Source of the DNA: Dromaius novaehollandiae
Lineage: Eukaryota > Chordata > Aves > Casuariiformes > Dromaiidae
Reading direction: 5' to 3'
DNA length: 64,000 nt
Assembly (NCBI RefSeq): GCF_036370855.1
Contig: NC_088102.1
Span: 69,511,601-69,575,600, forward strand
The number at the start of each line of letters is the position of its first letter. The stretch's first letter is position 1. A program made the position numbers and the translations under genes. The notes beneath the pieces are model-generated. The model saw only the letters and a program-made list of their open reading frames with translations. It was not told the DNA's origin and did no database searches. Of the stretch, positions 37,125 to 48,675 are shown in pieces.

Positions 37125-37211
37125 AGCATTCACTGAGAGAGATCTCTGTAAAACCTCGTGCGGGGTCACACTGCAAAGTGGTCAGGACAAGAACCCAGGG
37201 GTCCTGGCTGG
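37125..37211 (+). repeat. MIR-like SINE 3' region
   Basis: 'atggagcattcactgagaga', 'cggggtcacactgcaaagtg' and 'gaacccaggggtcctggctg' match the order and spacing of the MIR core and 3' end (…atggggaaactgaggca…ggtcacacagcaag…gaacccaggagtcctgac…). This is one of the best preserved MIR-type copies in the window. Confidence 0.65.
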
Positions 37212-40200
37212 GGAAGGAGGGGAAACTGTTTTCTCCTCTTACAAAGGGAGTTCCCCCCACCCTCCTCTCTAATCTTGGATCAGGGACTAAAGTTCAAATC
37301 TCAGAGAAGGATTACAAATGGGGCATCATCTTGAGTGAGAACACAGGCAGCTTCACCCCGATGAACTGACACTGCCTGGCAAAGCAATGCTCTGCCAAGC
37401 GTTTCCCTTCCCTGAGCTCTTATTGTGCTTCTCTGTTTGCTGTGCTAACTGCTAGAAAATGCTGTGTGATGGCATCTCTTTTTGCATATTATTATTCTGC
37501 ATTTAATTTAAGGTGGTGGAGAGGCTGAGGCAGATTCACTGAACTGCAGCCTGGAGCTTGGAAAAGGACCCCAGAAAAAAGCCTCTCTGTGTTTGCTGCA
37601 GTACAATTGGTGCAGCATTGATCCTGGACTGCTATGGGGTTGACCCCCGGCACATACAGACTGCTACCAGTGATGTCTGTCTTTATTCTGCTGTCAATGT
37701 AAAGAGCAGGAAGGAAATCCAGACAGTTCTAATCACTCTTTCTTAGGCTGCAATTCTATGCCCCTATCTATACGTATGCACATTATCTTTCCTTTGCTAG
37801 CAGGTAATTACTGCTTATGTAGAAAGGAGTGAATGTGGCTTATCTCTTAACATTTTTGCCAAGGTAATAGTGTGGTAGAGCGCACAGAACATAAGGCAAA
37901 GCCTCCTGCAGCTCTGCAGCGCTTAAGCTCAATTACACTGCTACAGTCTCGATGTGCAGCTGCCTGCTGCTGAGGAATGACCAGTATGCGGGGAAGAACA
38001 AGGGTCTAATTCTCCATTCCTATATACTTTGTGAACTGGTGCTTTAAGCTTTGTGCAACACAAAGCCCTGCACCTGCCCTCTTGGTAGCAAAGGCATGTC
38101 AACCACAACAGGAATTGCAAGGCCACAAAGCACTAGGACTCCCTGTGGAGCCAGGGGTGTTGTTGCCTTTTAGCTAGAGCAGGAGGGAAAGGACAGGGGA
38201 CCTGGTCCCAGGAGCATCCCCTCATGTGGGCATGTGGGATACCCTCTTTGCTGCCGTGTGAAGCCCAGCTCTCCACTCTATATCGCATCCATGCCCCTTG
38301 GTTTGCAGGGCCCTTTCTGCGCCGATTAACCCACGCCTGCCCTTTGGGTCTGATGCTCAGCCCTTCGGAGCCCTGTGATAGTGAAGTTCAGGTGGAAAGG
38401 CCTCGACTTTTGCAAGTGCTCCTGACCCTATTTGGGGGTCTAAATGAAGCTGTCAGACTTGCAAAACTCTTCAGCTGAGACGCTGAATGGCAGAAGTCCC
38501 TTTCTGAAGAAAATGGTCTTAAGTGCCAGGTAACGCAGACTCCTGTCTGCATGGGTGTTTGATGCAATGTGTATGGCTGGTGCGGTGTTGTTATCAGCGG
38601 GAGTGACATGGATATGGCTTGCTGCAGTGCCAGAGGAGCGCTAGGAGAAAGCAGTGGTAGATTTAACAGTACGCGAAGCCACGCTGCTGCCAAGTCCCTG
38701 TTTTGTTCTGTAAGTGATTGTGTGCCCTCTGGCAAAGTTACTGGGTCATGTGGAGCCAGGAGGAACTGCCCCATGCTGCAGGGGAGAGGTAGGTGACGCA
38801 GGTAACAGAGCAGAGCTGGCACATGGGAGCGTGGAGCAGGCTCGGATTTACCGGGACTAGAACGCCTTCCTCTCCATCGGGGCACCCCTCGGTGCAGCGT
38901 GTTCCGGGGTGGAGGAGTGGGTGCACAATCTCCCTCTCTGTATCATTAGTTTCATCATTAGTGCTGCAATGCTGGAGACGTTCATCTGTGAGCTCCTGTG
39001 GGCCGATATCCAGATTAGCAGCATAACAGGTGAGGAGGGGCAAGGGATAAGGACTTTCAGTCCAGAATAAGAAGGTTTTTCAGCTTTCATTTATATTGGA
39101 AAGGTGATAGGAAAGGTTGGCAAAAATCTACCACATTAGGACAGCCTCGTGCTACCAATTTAAAAAGAGGCAGAGAAGGTTATCCCATGTTTTTAGAGTC
39201 CAGCACTTCATGCAGACTGCATACCCCTCCAGCTGTCCTGAAAGCATGATCTGGTGAGCTGAAAGGGAGCTTCGCCCTGCTGTGGCAGCAGCAGCTCTGC
39301 TCTCTCAGCCAGGGAGAAAGCACAGCCAAGACATGGGGATAGTCCGGTGCTGCCTGGGGGTCTGTGGCACCCTCAGAGCACCTGGTATGGAGCAGCTCTT
39401 GTTTGCTACCCGGGAAAATGGGATTCAGGAAAGAGCATTATTCCAGAATCCTAAAGCACTGATAGATTCCTGTACTCCACAGGGAGAATAAAAGGAAATT
39501 CAGAAGAAACCCTGGCAGACAGATGACAAAAAGCTACAGCAAGACTGAAACTCTCTAGAAAAGTAGAAGAAACCTGGAGGAAATTCCACCATTGGTTCCC
39601 TGGTGTCTGTTAGCAGCAGGAGACAGAAACATGGGGGAAAGCTTCATTCCTGACAAGAAGATCTGAGGCACTCGATGGACCTAACACTCTGTGGGTAGCT
39701 AAGGCAGAGGAGGCAAACTCCAAATCTGTGATCTACAGCAGCAAGCAGTACTTGTGCTGCATGAAAACAAAGTGCAGTGTTTCCCCCGAGGGTAAGGATG
39801 TCCGTGCAGCCGACCTCTATAGCCCCAGTAAAGCACTGGAAGAGCATAAGAAGAGGCTCAGGATGGCATGGAAGAGTCACAGCAGCTTGCCTGCTGCGAA
39901 ACAAAATCACAAGTTACCTGTAACTGAAATAATGTAGCAAGGAGAGGAGCGGACCCAGCATGGTGGACAGGTAGGTGAGAAAGAGCCTGAGGCCATCACC
40001 AGCTGGCATGCCTGATGGTCTGCAAACTGTCCTTGGAAGGGAGGGTTGAAAAGGGAAATTGTTGCAGAATCAGAGATTGCTCCTGGGCAGGAAGATCTGA
40101 GGCACATGGGCTGCCAGTCTCAGGGAAGAGTTAGACACCTTCCAAGCCTGTGCTGTTCCAGTAGCTCAGCTGTGCACAGCAGATACCTCTGACAACATTA

Positions 40201-40873
40201 GAGGCATTAGACAAGGCCAGTCTAAAACATGGAGGGACCTTTCTGATGTTAAAATGATGTCTGTGCGTGCCGTTGACACCTGAGCTCAAAGCAGAAGACA
40301 GTTTGCTACCTCTGGTAAACGCTATCCCTGTATGAGAAAAGCAGTTTTCTCCTACTGCTTGGCCGAATGATCTAACTAAGCAGTCCCAGCTTTTGTGAAG
40401 GCTCCCTAGCCAATACAGAACTAATATGGGCCCCCACTGCCCAGTCCTTCTCCTGTAAAGTACCTCCTTCCTGCCTGATGGACCAAATCTTGCTGTAGAT
40501 TCAGCTTTGGGGCTCTCCTTCTCCTCAGAGGCCTGTAGCCCTCGTAAACCACCCTGGCTGCGCTCATGTCCTGTGCTTTATGGTGCGAGTTTGATGGTCC
40601 CTGCTTGCTTTACAGCCCTGTGTCCACTCCAAAAAACAACACAGCCTTGCTGCAAGCGAGCAGTGTCCAGCTCCTGTTCCAGCAGAGCAAAGAGAGGACA
40701 CAGAAACTAGTCCTCTGGCACCTGCTCATCATCCCCCCATTGCAGGGCAAAGGAACGTGCTCTTGCAGGGCACTTCTTCCCACGATGGTGGCTAGGAATT
40801 TGAAGCAGGCCGTGGTTATTGTATAAGTAAGTCTCATTGCAGGAGGGAGCTCCAAGAACACCAGCCCTAAACA
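37212..40873. other. Non-coding stretch, no gene recognised
   Basis: Contains short frames on both strands, a CTCF-like motif at 38722-38733, and AT-rich octamer-containing sequence near 37470-37515. No repeat family was recognised with confidence between 38.8 and 40.8 kb. Confidence 0.5.
38722..38733 (-). promoter_or_regulatory. CTCF-like core motif
   Basis: The minus strand reads GCCAGAGGGCAC, which fits the CTCF core (…CCAGAGGGCAC…). The flanking upstream bases do not fit the longer consensus. In vertebrates such sites can anchor chromatin loops, and occupancy cannot be judged from sequence. Confidence 0.35.
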
Positions 40874-40900
40874 CAATTTAGGGGCCCTAAATTGTTTTAG
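40866..40900. repeat. Near-perfect palindrome
   Basis: CAATTTAGG (40874-40882) and CCTAAATTG (40886-40894) are exact inverted copies around a 3-nt centre. The outer bases CTAAACA and TTTTAG extend the symmetry with one single-base length difference, giving a hairpin-capable element of about 34 nt. Confidence 0.7.
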
Positions 40901-43900
40901 GAGTGTTTGTTTGAGGTCTCCTTCTCCTCCCAAGAGCCTTTCCCATGGATCTGTCCAGACCCTGTTTATAGTACTGGGCTCTCTACCTTTCCAGCCTGTT
41001 TTCACACTCCATCTCCAAACTAGGAGCCCAGCCAGTTGCCACTTCAGGTTCCTAAACTCCAGCCTTACACCCTGCCTTTCCAGCCATCCCAGTGCTGCTC
41101 TCACATGGCTTCAGGGTATCAGGGAGCAGCAAAAGCAGGGCTGTCCCACAAGGGAATGGGAGTCAGGACCTGATTTTGGTAACTTGACAGCATAGAGGAA
41201 AAGAGATGGAGGTATCCAGGCAGCTGCTTGTCCCTAGTTCCACAACTGCTAGGTTCTTTCAGACAAAAGGAAGCTACCAGCACTGTGAAACCACGGCATC
41301 TCTTGCCTTACTCTGGGCTGGCTGGTTGCCAGGCCAGCTAGGCAGATCGCATCCCATCACATCTCATTGCTTGCTGTGACGTGACGCTGAAAAATGCACT
41401 TTTCCTGTCCATGTTCTTACCTGTCACCTATCTCCTAAACCAGCCTGTGGAAATTCATTTTGAGACCAGGGGTGATATTCAGCTGGGCTCTTCTTTCCTC
41501 CACAGACATGAGTATCTCTTTGTTTCCTTTATTTAGAAAACATCAGGGACCATGAAAAACAACCTTTCCTCTCCCTAAAATGATGCTTAAGTGGTTGGAG
41601 ATACAAACTGAGGCTGCAGCCTCCCTCTGAAATGTCACTGGAATAGCCTGCACCTCTGTTTGCTTTCTCAGTGGCTGGTTATTCTTTACGTTTTACCCTT
41701 CAACTCTGAATATGGCCCTGGAAATAATTCCTTCAGACAGCAAGTCCCCAGCAGCTCAGAGGATACTATTGCCTGTGCAAGAGCAGCTGGACCCCCTCTG
41801 CATGCCTGCAAGGCTCCAGTGGGCTGATTATTTCATGGGAGAAAATAGGAGGGGAGAGACCCACTGGGGCTGTCCAGCCGCAGAGCGGCTTAACCCCTGC
41901 GCTGCTGGATCTCCTGCACTGCTGTTGTGCTGGCAACCTGGCCGGAGCCCGTGCTCCTCGGGAGGGATCCACGTGCTGCCTGGATGCAATCCATTCTGGC
42001 AGGGTGCTTGGTAGGGGGAAAGGGGCAAGTAACGCCAAGCTCCTGGCAGGTACTACGAAAAGTGGTGCCAAGCAGCAAGGAAAAAATGCAGCGTCAAAAA
42101 TACGCAGCTCCTGCAAGCATCCAGGAGAGAGAGCAGATAGGAACTGGGGAGGGAGCCCAGTGGGGTGAGGGCTGCCAGGGCTGCCGGGAGAAGCTGGGGT
42201 ATTTCCCAGCCTAGGGAAAGAGATGCCAGGGCTGCGTGTCCTTCCTGGACCAGCCACGCTGTAGTTACAACATTTCTTTCCAGCTGGAGTCATCCTTTGC
42301 TCTGTGAGTCAGGAATGTCCTTATTCCTGGAGCAGATGACACATAGGACCCAGTGCTGTGACCACAGCCATGAGCACAGCAGCAAGGGAAAAGCCCTCTC
42401 CAGAGCCCTGTGTGACCCTGAGGGGTCTGCCAGGCCCTTTGCTTTGCCTGTGGGGAGCAGAAACACTCCCAGGGGACTCTGGGGAGTTTGCTTTGTGCTG
42501 TTGTCCCCTTTTCCTCGTTTCATCCCTCTGGCTTGGCTCTCTGCTGGGCTTTGCACCGTCCTCAGCCCCAGCCGCTCGAAGTAGCTCTGTTCTCCGACAC
42601 CATCCATTGGGCTTCCCCACACCCCCACCCCCTTGCAGCTCTACCCCCCAGCTGTGCGTTTGCAATAGGGTGAGTGCAGGCTCTAAAAAACTGGTATGCA
42701 ATGCTTTTCAAGGACACTTGTAGTGTCCTCCCCTTCCAGGTCACTGCAGCTCTTGCTCTCGGATACTCCCATTTGCTCCTGTGCACCACGACGTGAGTGG
42801 GGCCAGTGTGTGATGAGTGCAGCGTACCTCCAAGTGAGGAAAACCAGTTCCACGTGCTGTTTGCAGACGAGGGCTTTCCACCCCTCTGTGCTCTCCCGGG
42901 CCATGCCAGCCGGCGCTGCTCCTCCTGGGTTAAGGCCGTTCTGCTGGGCACTGCCACATCCTGCAGGGACCTGCAGGGACGGGAGGGGATGCGCTGCAGA
43001 TAGCTCAGCCGCGTGCCCTCCTCCTCTCCTGCCTGTAACATTGCTGAGCAGCATCAGCGTGACAGGAGCTTTGGAGCTGAACTGTCACAACGAGAGCAGG
43101 AAGCCTTAGCGCAAAGGGACTCGCAGCCCGTGTGTCTGCCCACCCTTCCGCCCAGCCCAAAGCGACCTCCTCGCTCCCTCCCTAGCCAGGCTGTGGCTTG
43201 CTTACCGCGGCCGTTTCGCTGCCTTCAGCGATGGGAGCAAGGCAGAGAGAGAGATGTGTGCCCAGGGGACAGATTGCCCTCCAGCGTGTGACCAAGAAGA
43301 GGGTAGGTAGTGAGCTAACGCTGCTCTGTGCTGCCTGTGCCTGAGCACGTTTTATGTAACGGCTCTGGGATGGAGCCAGGGTGCTGCTGGTGTGTCGTGG
43401 AGGGGGGAGGAAAACAGACCCCAGGAGGAAGAAACACCTCCCTGGAGTGACAGCACAGAAAGGCAGGAGGAGGTAGCACCCTCTGCAGCGTGCCCTTTCC
43501 CAAAGGGAAGTTCTGGCATGTCTCACTCGGATTTCTTCACCGTCAGCCTTATCCGGAGTCCCCTGCACTTGAGGGAAATTGTTCCACCAGCTTTGGGTTG
43601 GACCTACGTCAGCAGGGATCGGCAAAGCCTGACAGAGGAGGTGGGAGATGCCAGCAAACAAGTACAGCCCTCTGCTGTCCCATCCTTCCTTTCTGGTTTC
43701 CAACCAAGTCATTGCTGCCTTTGCACGTTTTTTTTGCCAAAGATATCCTTCGTCTCTCCCCCCACCCCAGAAAAGCAAACCGTAGAGCATCCTCCTGGAT
43801 GCCTCTTCTCCCACGGCAGTTTGCGAGCCACCACTGTTACGTAAGGCTTGGTGTTTTTCCTTCTCCACCTCCCGTTTTCTTCTAAAAGTCTCTCAAATCT

Positions 43901-46900
43901 TGCAGACTCATTCATTTCCTTTGCTGGGCAGAGATTTCCCTGCTGCCTATCCGGCTGAAGGCCCAAGGGACCCTGCCCATCCCCTGCCCTGCAGCAGCAC
44001 TCCTCATCGTGGCAGCCCGACCCTTCCTGGCTGCAGCACGGCCTAGGCCATATTTGCAGCTGCTCCTGGCCTGGTACATTGGGCAGCGCAGACCCACTGT
44101 AGTGCACAGTGGAAGGGGAGAGACCTGATTAGTTCAGATGTTATTCAGTTAAAGGGCTTTTAATTCCCCCACTGGAGTCCTGCAGCAATGAATGAGTCTC
44201 AGAGTTGACACAGCTGGATGCCTGGTCTACAAACTCAAGTGTAAGAGGTGAATTTCCTAGGTTCAGGTAATTTTTAATACTTTTAAACACCAGCTAAGGT
44301 TTTACTGATTATTTCCCAGCAAGTGGTCTAATTTAAAAGGAAGAGAACACTTTTTGCTATTTATTGTAGTAGTTAGAAAATGAGAGTACGATGTAGGTTT
44401 GGAGGGCCAAGTTGTTTTCTAGGAGGCAGGGAGCTAACTCTCCGCCTAGGTCTCCTGTGTGAATATCAAACAGTCTGCAGCAAAGAAACTGCATATTACT
44501 CTGCGTGTTAGTCACCCACGAGGTATCTTTGTTTACGCACAGATTTCCAGCAGACTGTGGTAATCCCAGCAGATAATGCTGCGACCCAAGTTGCGCGTTA
44601 TTGTGGCCATTTTCATTAATGAACACTTTCTGTTTGAGAGCGAGTGTGATTGCCTGTAACATGGCACTAAGGCAAATTGCTCCTGATGAGGCCTGAGAAA
44701 ACTCTGCACACTTGAGATCAGGGGAAATACAGGAATCCCTGACCGCGTATATTTTGCACATTTTTCTGCCAGCTGATGCTAAATCCACATCAGTGAACAG
44801 CAAAAAGGGAAAGGGTTGGCTGGCAAAGGGTGAGGTCAGGTCTCCCACTGGTCTGCCCGTGCCCTTGCTTGCGAGTTTGACTGTATTGTTGGAACCTTTA
44901 AAGCCCTTCTGTTTTCTTTTGGCAACCGCCACGGTCCAGCCCTGAGGGAGAGACCTTGCTAGCTGAGCTGGAACAGGATTTTATTGTATTGCAGCTGACT
45001 CAGCTAGTTTACAAGGATGAATATGGAGCCTAATTTACCTGCTAATGTTTCCTCAGATGTCTGGGGAGTCAGAGCATGGGGGCAGAGCATCTGTCACCCC
45101 CAAATCAGAAGAAACACTTGAAAAGTTCACTTGGAAATTGAAATGTCCATAGGCTGGGGTCAAACCTTGGACTCTCTTACACTTGAATAAGCCCATACGG
45201 ATTGGCATTGGCAGGGACCAGCCACCTCTAGGGCACATAGGCATGCCACGTTACGCATCTGAAATGCATGGCCATGCGTGAAGATTGCCAGAGTCAGGAA
45301 GAAACAGCTGCAAACGGAAGCACCCAGTTTTGGTGGAGTATGTCCTGTCCTCGGTGGGATCAGAAACGAAACCCGCAGGGAGGAGGCAGGATTGCCCTCT
45401 CTGGTGACCTAACTTCCTATGGTGAAACGATCACTCCTGCTGCCACCAAGGTGAACCAAAACATGGCCACAGCACTAAGACCCCAGAGACACCAGCAGGG
45501 ATTTTGCTTGCTGGGATGAAGCAATGCCAAGGACTGTCAGAAGCATCAGGGCACTAGCTGCAAAGAGAGAAGAATTACTTCTGAGAGGACGCAAAACTTG
45601 TACAGCACTGCTGGATTTGGGGCTTTTAGCCATGCTATGACAATATGAGCTCAGGATATGAGTTGGCTTCTGAATGACATTTGGATGCCTCTTTTTTTAA
45701 TACTGCCCCACCTGGGATGACCAAGAGGAGGTTAATTAGGAGTCAAGTTTTTCCTGTCCACCTGCAGATGTAGGGTGCAGAGGGCAATAAAAGGTGAGGG
45801 CTTAACTCAGCTGTGGCTGCATCCTGAGGAGGGGTTGCTTCCTTAGGCACTGGTAGTGGGAGAATTAGGGTAGCAAGAGGGGCCCTACTAGCCAGGTGAG
45901 ACCCAGTAAGTGATTTTAAGCCTTTGGTGTCAGAGAGTGTGGTGATAGTCATACCAAGAGCAGCTTCCCTATGAAAGATGCTGAGGTATGGGGAGCAGTG
46001 TCTGCTTGCACTGCCTGGGGCTACAGGGGAGCTCAATTTAGTGTGAAGTTTGCTGCTTTTCCTTTAGGCCTACAAAAGGGCTTGTATGTCTTCTAGCATC
46101 CTCTTCAGGTAGGTTAATTTGCCTAATGCTGCTTTTTCCTACTGGCCTTGGACTGATTAAGTGTCATGTGTGTGGTCTCCTGCTAAGCATCTGAAATACT
46201 AAGGTGGTGTTTCTTTACCCCCTTGTTCCTCCCCTGCCTTTTTTTTCCCACTAACCCTAAAGTTTAGAAACCTGTATTACTGCTGTTAGGTGAAAGCTGA
46301 AGCATCTAAAGCCTTACAGATTAAGAAGCTGGAAATCCACACCCCAAAAGCCCTGCTGCATGACTGTAAAGTGACTGGAGTTGGCGATGCTGCAGGTAAG
46401 GCAGGCCTGAGGCATCGGAGTTGATTTCTGAGAAGCCCCTCTCCTGAAACTCCTCCTCCTGATTCCCTTGTCACTCTGCTGCATTTATATGCAAGGCTCC
46501 TGGCTGCTCTGATGTGGATGATCTTGACTAATGATGGAGAATGATGCGAGAAGACAAAATCGGCAGCAATCCCTAGAGATGGTTCAATAAGGAAGCACAT
46601 GCTGGCTTCCCTGAGGTTTGTGTCTCTCCTGGTGATGCTGCATGAGGAGGCAGAGGAAAAGCTGGGTGGGAGGCAGGCTCTGGTGACTCCTAGGGCAATA
46701 AGCACCTCTGCTGCAATCCAGGCAGGCAGCTTCTTGTGCCCTTCTGTGCAGAGGGGATAATGAAATGAAGGTTTTCAAATCGTAATGTCCTGTGTAGGTT
46801 CCCTTCTGTTTCATAAGGGATATATGCATTTTGTCTCCCCCTTCTCAGTGGGGGTGCTACCAAGATCCTCTCTTCTTCTTGTCTCAGTTTGTAGGAACTG

Positions 46901-47780
46901 GGCACAGGAGGTTACAACCTTTCTACCCCACAGGCCCCAAATATACTGAAGGGTAGGACTATAAACTTTGCTTCCTGAGGAAGCCAGAGCAACAAAAACA
47001 CATTTGCTTCAATATGTGAGGATTAAAAGAAGGTGCTTGCAGTGGGAACCTGTTCAGTGCTAGATCTGTGGCTGCTTTACCGGGGAGCTGCAGGCTGCAT
47101 GGAGAGGCCTGGGAATTGCAGATGTGATCTAAACACACTTTCCGTAGCAATTTAAGATGCACGAGATCCTAGGAGATGAAACAATGCCCTCATTAACTTG
47201 CTCTCTTGTTCTCCCTTCACGTTGTTTGGATGTGTTTCAGTGCTGGGAGAGACGACGGTGCAGTAAAACAGCTTCTCAGCATGGGCAAAATGGCAGTGCT
47301 CCTTTCCCTGCAGGAGACTGGCTCCTCTGGGATTCCCCTTTCCCCCTTGGTCCTGAATAAATCCTCGGAGCTCTGCTAATGCTGCACCTTCCTGGTGGGA
47401 GCTGGTCCAAATGGCCGCAGCTCCACTTATGCCCTCCTGACATGCCTGTACAGACCATGCTGCTGCTCCTCTCAGCTCCCCGTAACTGTACCGGCAGCCT
47501 GTGATCGCCAGGGCTTCCCACCTCAGGCTCTACTGCCTGCTTTGGGAGGTAGCCTGGAATAAATGCTATGTGCCTGGGATTGTCCATATGGAGTGCATGA
47601 CTTGGAGCAATGCATGCAGGCAACGTGGAGATAGGTGAAAGGCAGCACTGCCAGTGTGTGTGGTAGAACAAGCTCAAATGGCATATGTGCACTGAGGGCT
47701 ACCTGTCTGGGTATGGAAGGGCATGTATATACTGCATGCAGTGACATAGGACTCTAATGAAACTTTATGTGAGCCCCCTC
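40901..47780. other. Non-coding stretch; GC-richer 41.7-44.1 kb
   Basis: From 41.7 to 44.1 kb the sequence is GC-richer and shows many overlapping frames on both strands (for example 43182-43868 minus, 228 codons, facing 43392-43844 plus). These lack recognisable domains and are typical of GC-rich non-coding DNA. The 191-codon minus frame 44357-44932 lies over a stretch that looks like a conserved non-coding element and is not accepted as a gene. Confidence 0.5.
42961..42980. repeat. Exact 10-bp tandem duplication
   Basis: CTGCAGGGAC occurs twice head to tail. It is a minor slippage duplication in a GC-rich region. Confidence 0.9.
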
Positions 47781-47783
47781 TTT

Positions 47784-47806
47784 CCCCCCCCCCCCCCAAA
47801 AAAAAA
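47784..47806 (+). repeat. C14-A9 homopolymer pair
   Basis: Fourteen C are followed directly by nine A. This is a likely length-polymorphic and sequencing-error-prone site. Confidence 0.9.
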
Positions 47807-47989
47807 GTAGTAGTTCTGCAGCACAAACCATTGGCAAAATGAAACCAGTTTGAAAGCCCAGCTGGAAAAATACAGCCAATAACCATTTCAGTTCTCATGT
47901 GATGAGTAATGTCTCCTGGCACCTAGCGAGCAGTTGACATCAAGCTCGCAGAAGTCAGAGCGGGTGCTAAATAATCCAGTGTTCTGCAG

Positions 47990-47997
47990 TGACGTCA
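47990..47997. promoter_or_regulatory. Full palindromic CRE (TGACGTCA)
   Basis: The exact 8-bp CREB/ATF site is the best CRE in the window. It sits within about 400 bases (47,900-48,310) that contain AT-rich homeodomain-like words (AATAATTGAC, CTAATAAAC) and no repeat signature, which suggests a distal regulatory element rather than a promoter. No GC-rich island surrounds it. Confidence 0.45.
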
Positions 47998-48599
47998 GGG
48001 GGTGATAACTCTGGAGGCCAAAAGAAGGCAGCAGTTTCCCAAGAAGACTAAAGATAATAATTGACTGTCTGGTACTCCGTGGGTGGGTGCCATGGGCCCA
48101 GTCTTGGCAGCAGGTTACGCTTCCCAGCCGTACGGAGCGACTGAAATCCCAGGGCAGTGGGAATTGTACAGTGAGAGGAGTGGAGAATTACTTAGATTTA
48201 TCTGGCCATCCATGGCAACAGACTGTTGCTGTTGGCTAATAAACTCTCCAGCCCCTTTAAAACATTCACCTTTGTTACTGAGCCTACTAATCAGCTATGT
48301 TATCACTGAACTTGCAGGCTCCAACGTGAAGGAGGGTCTTGCTGTGAAAACAACTCGTCTCTGTCTTGGATATCTTGCGGTCTAAAGAGATGAGATGGTC
48401 AAGAGGTGGGAGAAGTACTGAGACAAGGTGAGGTGGCTCCAGCGCACTGTAAGTGAGCTGCGCTTGTGAGTTGTGTCTGTGGGTACCCGCTTTCCAAAAA
48501 CTGGGCACGTCTGAGGTATCCCAAATTGGCAGCTGAAACCTCCGATCCTTTGGAAATGCTTGGCATGAAAGGTGAGTGGGAGATTATAAAAGATGTTTG

Positions 48600-48675
48600 T
48601 AGCAGTGTTGGGAATCAAACTCAGACCTGCTGAGTCCTGAACTGGTACAGTGGGTACAAATGATACTATCTCCCT
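48600..48675 (+). repeat. MIR-like SINE 3' region
   Basis: 'tgggaatcaaactcagacct' and 'gctgagtcctgaactggtac' match the MIR 3' end (…'tgggaatagaacccaggcctgctgactcc…'). The copy is old and partial. Confidence 0.55.

Noticed and set aside
43182..43868. 228-codon minus-strand open frame
   Set aside because: No recognisable domain, overlaps comparable plus-strand frames, lies in a GC-richer non-coding stretch and has no splice or promoter context.
44357..44932. 191-codon minus-strand open frame as a gene
   Set aside because: No domain recognised and the underlying DNA looks like regulatory sequence; kept only as a finding to test.
46250..46262. Telomere-like CTAACCCTAA word
   Set aside because: A single copy, not a tandem array, so it is chance.
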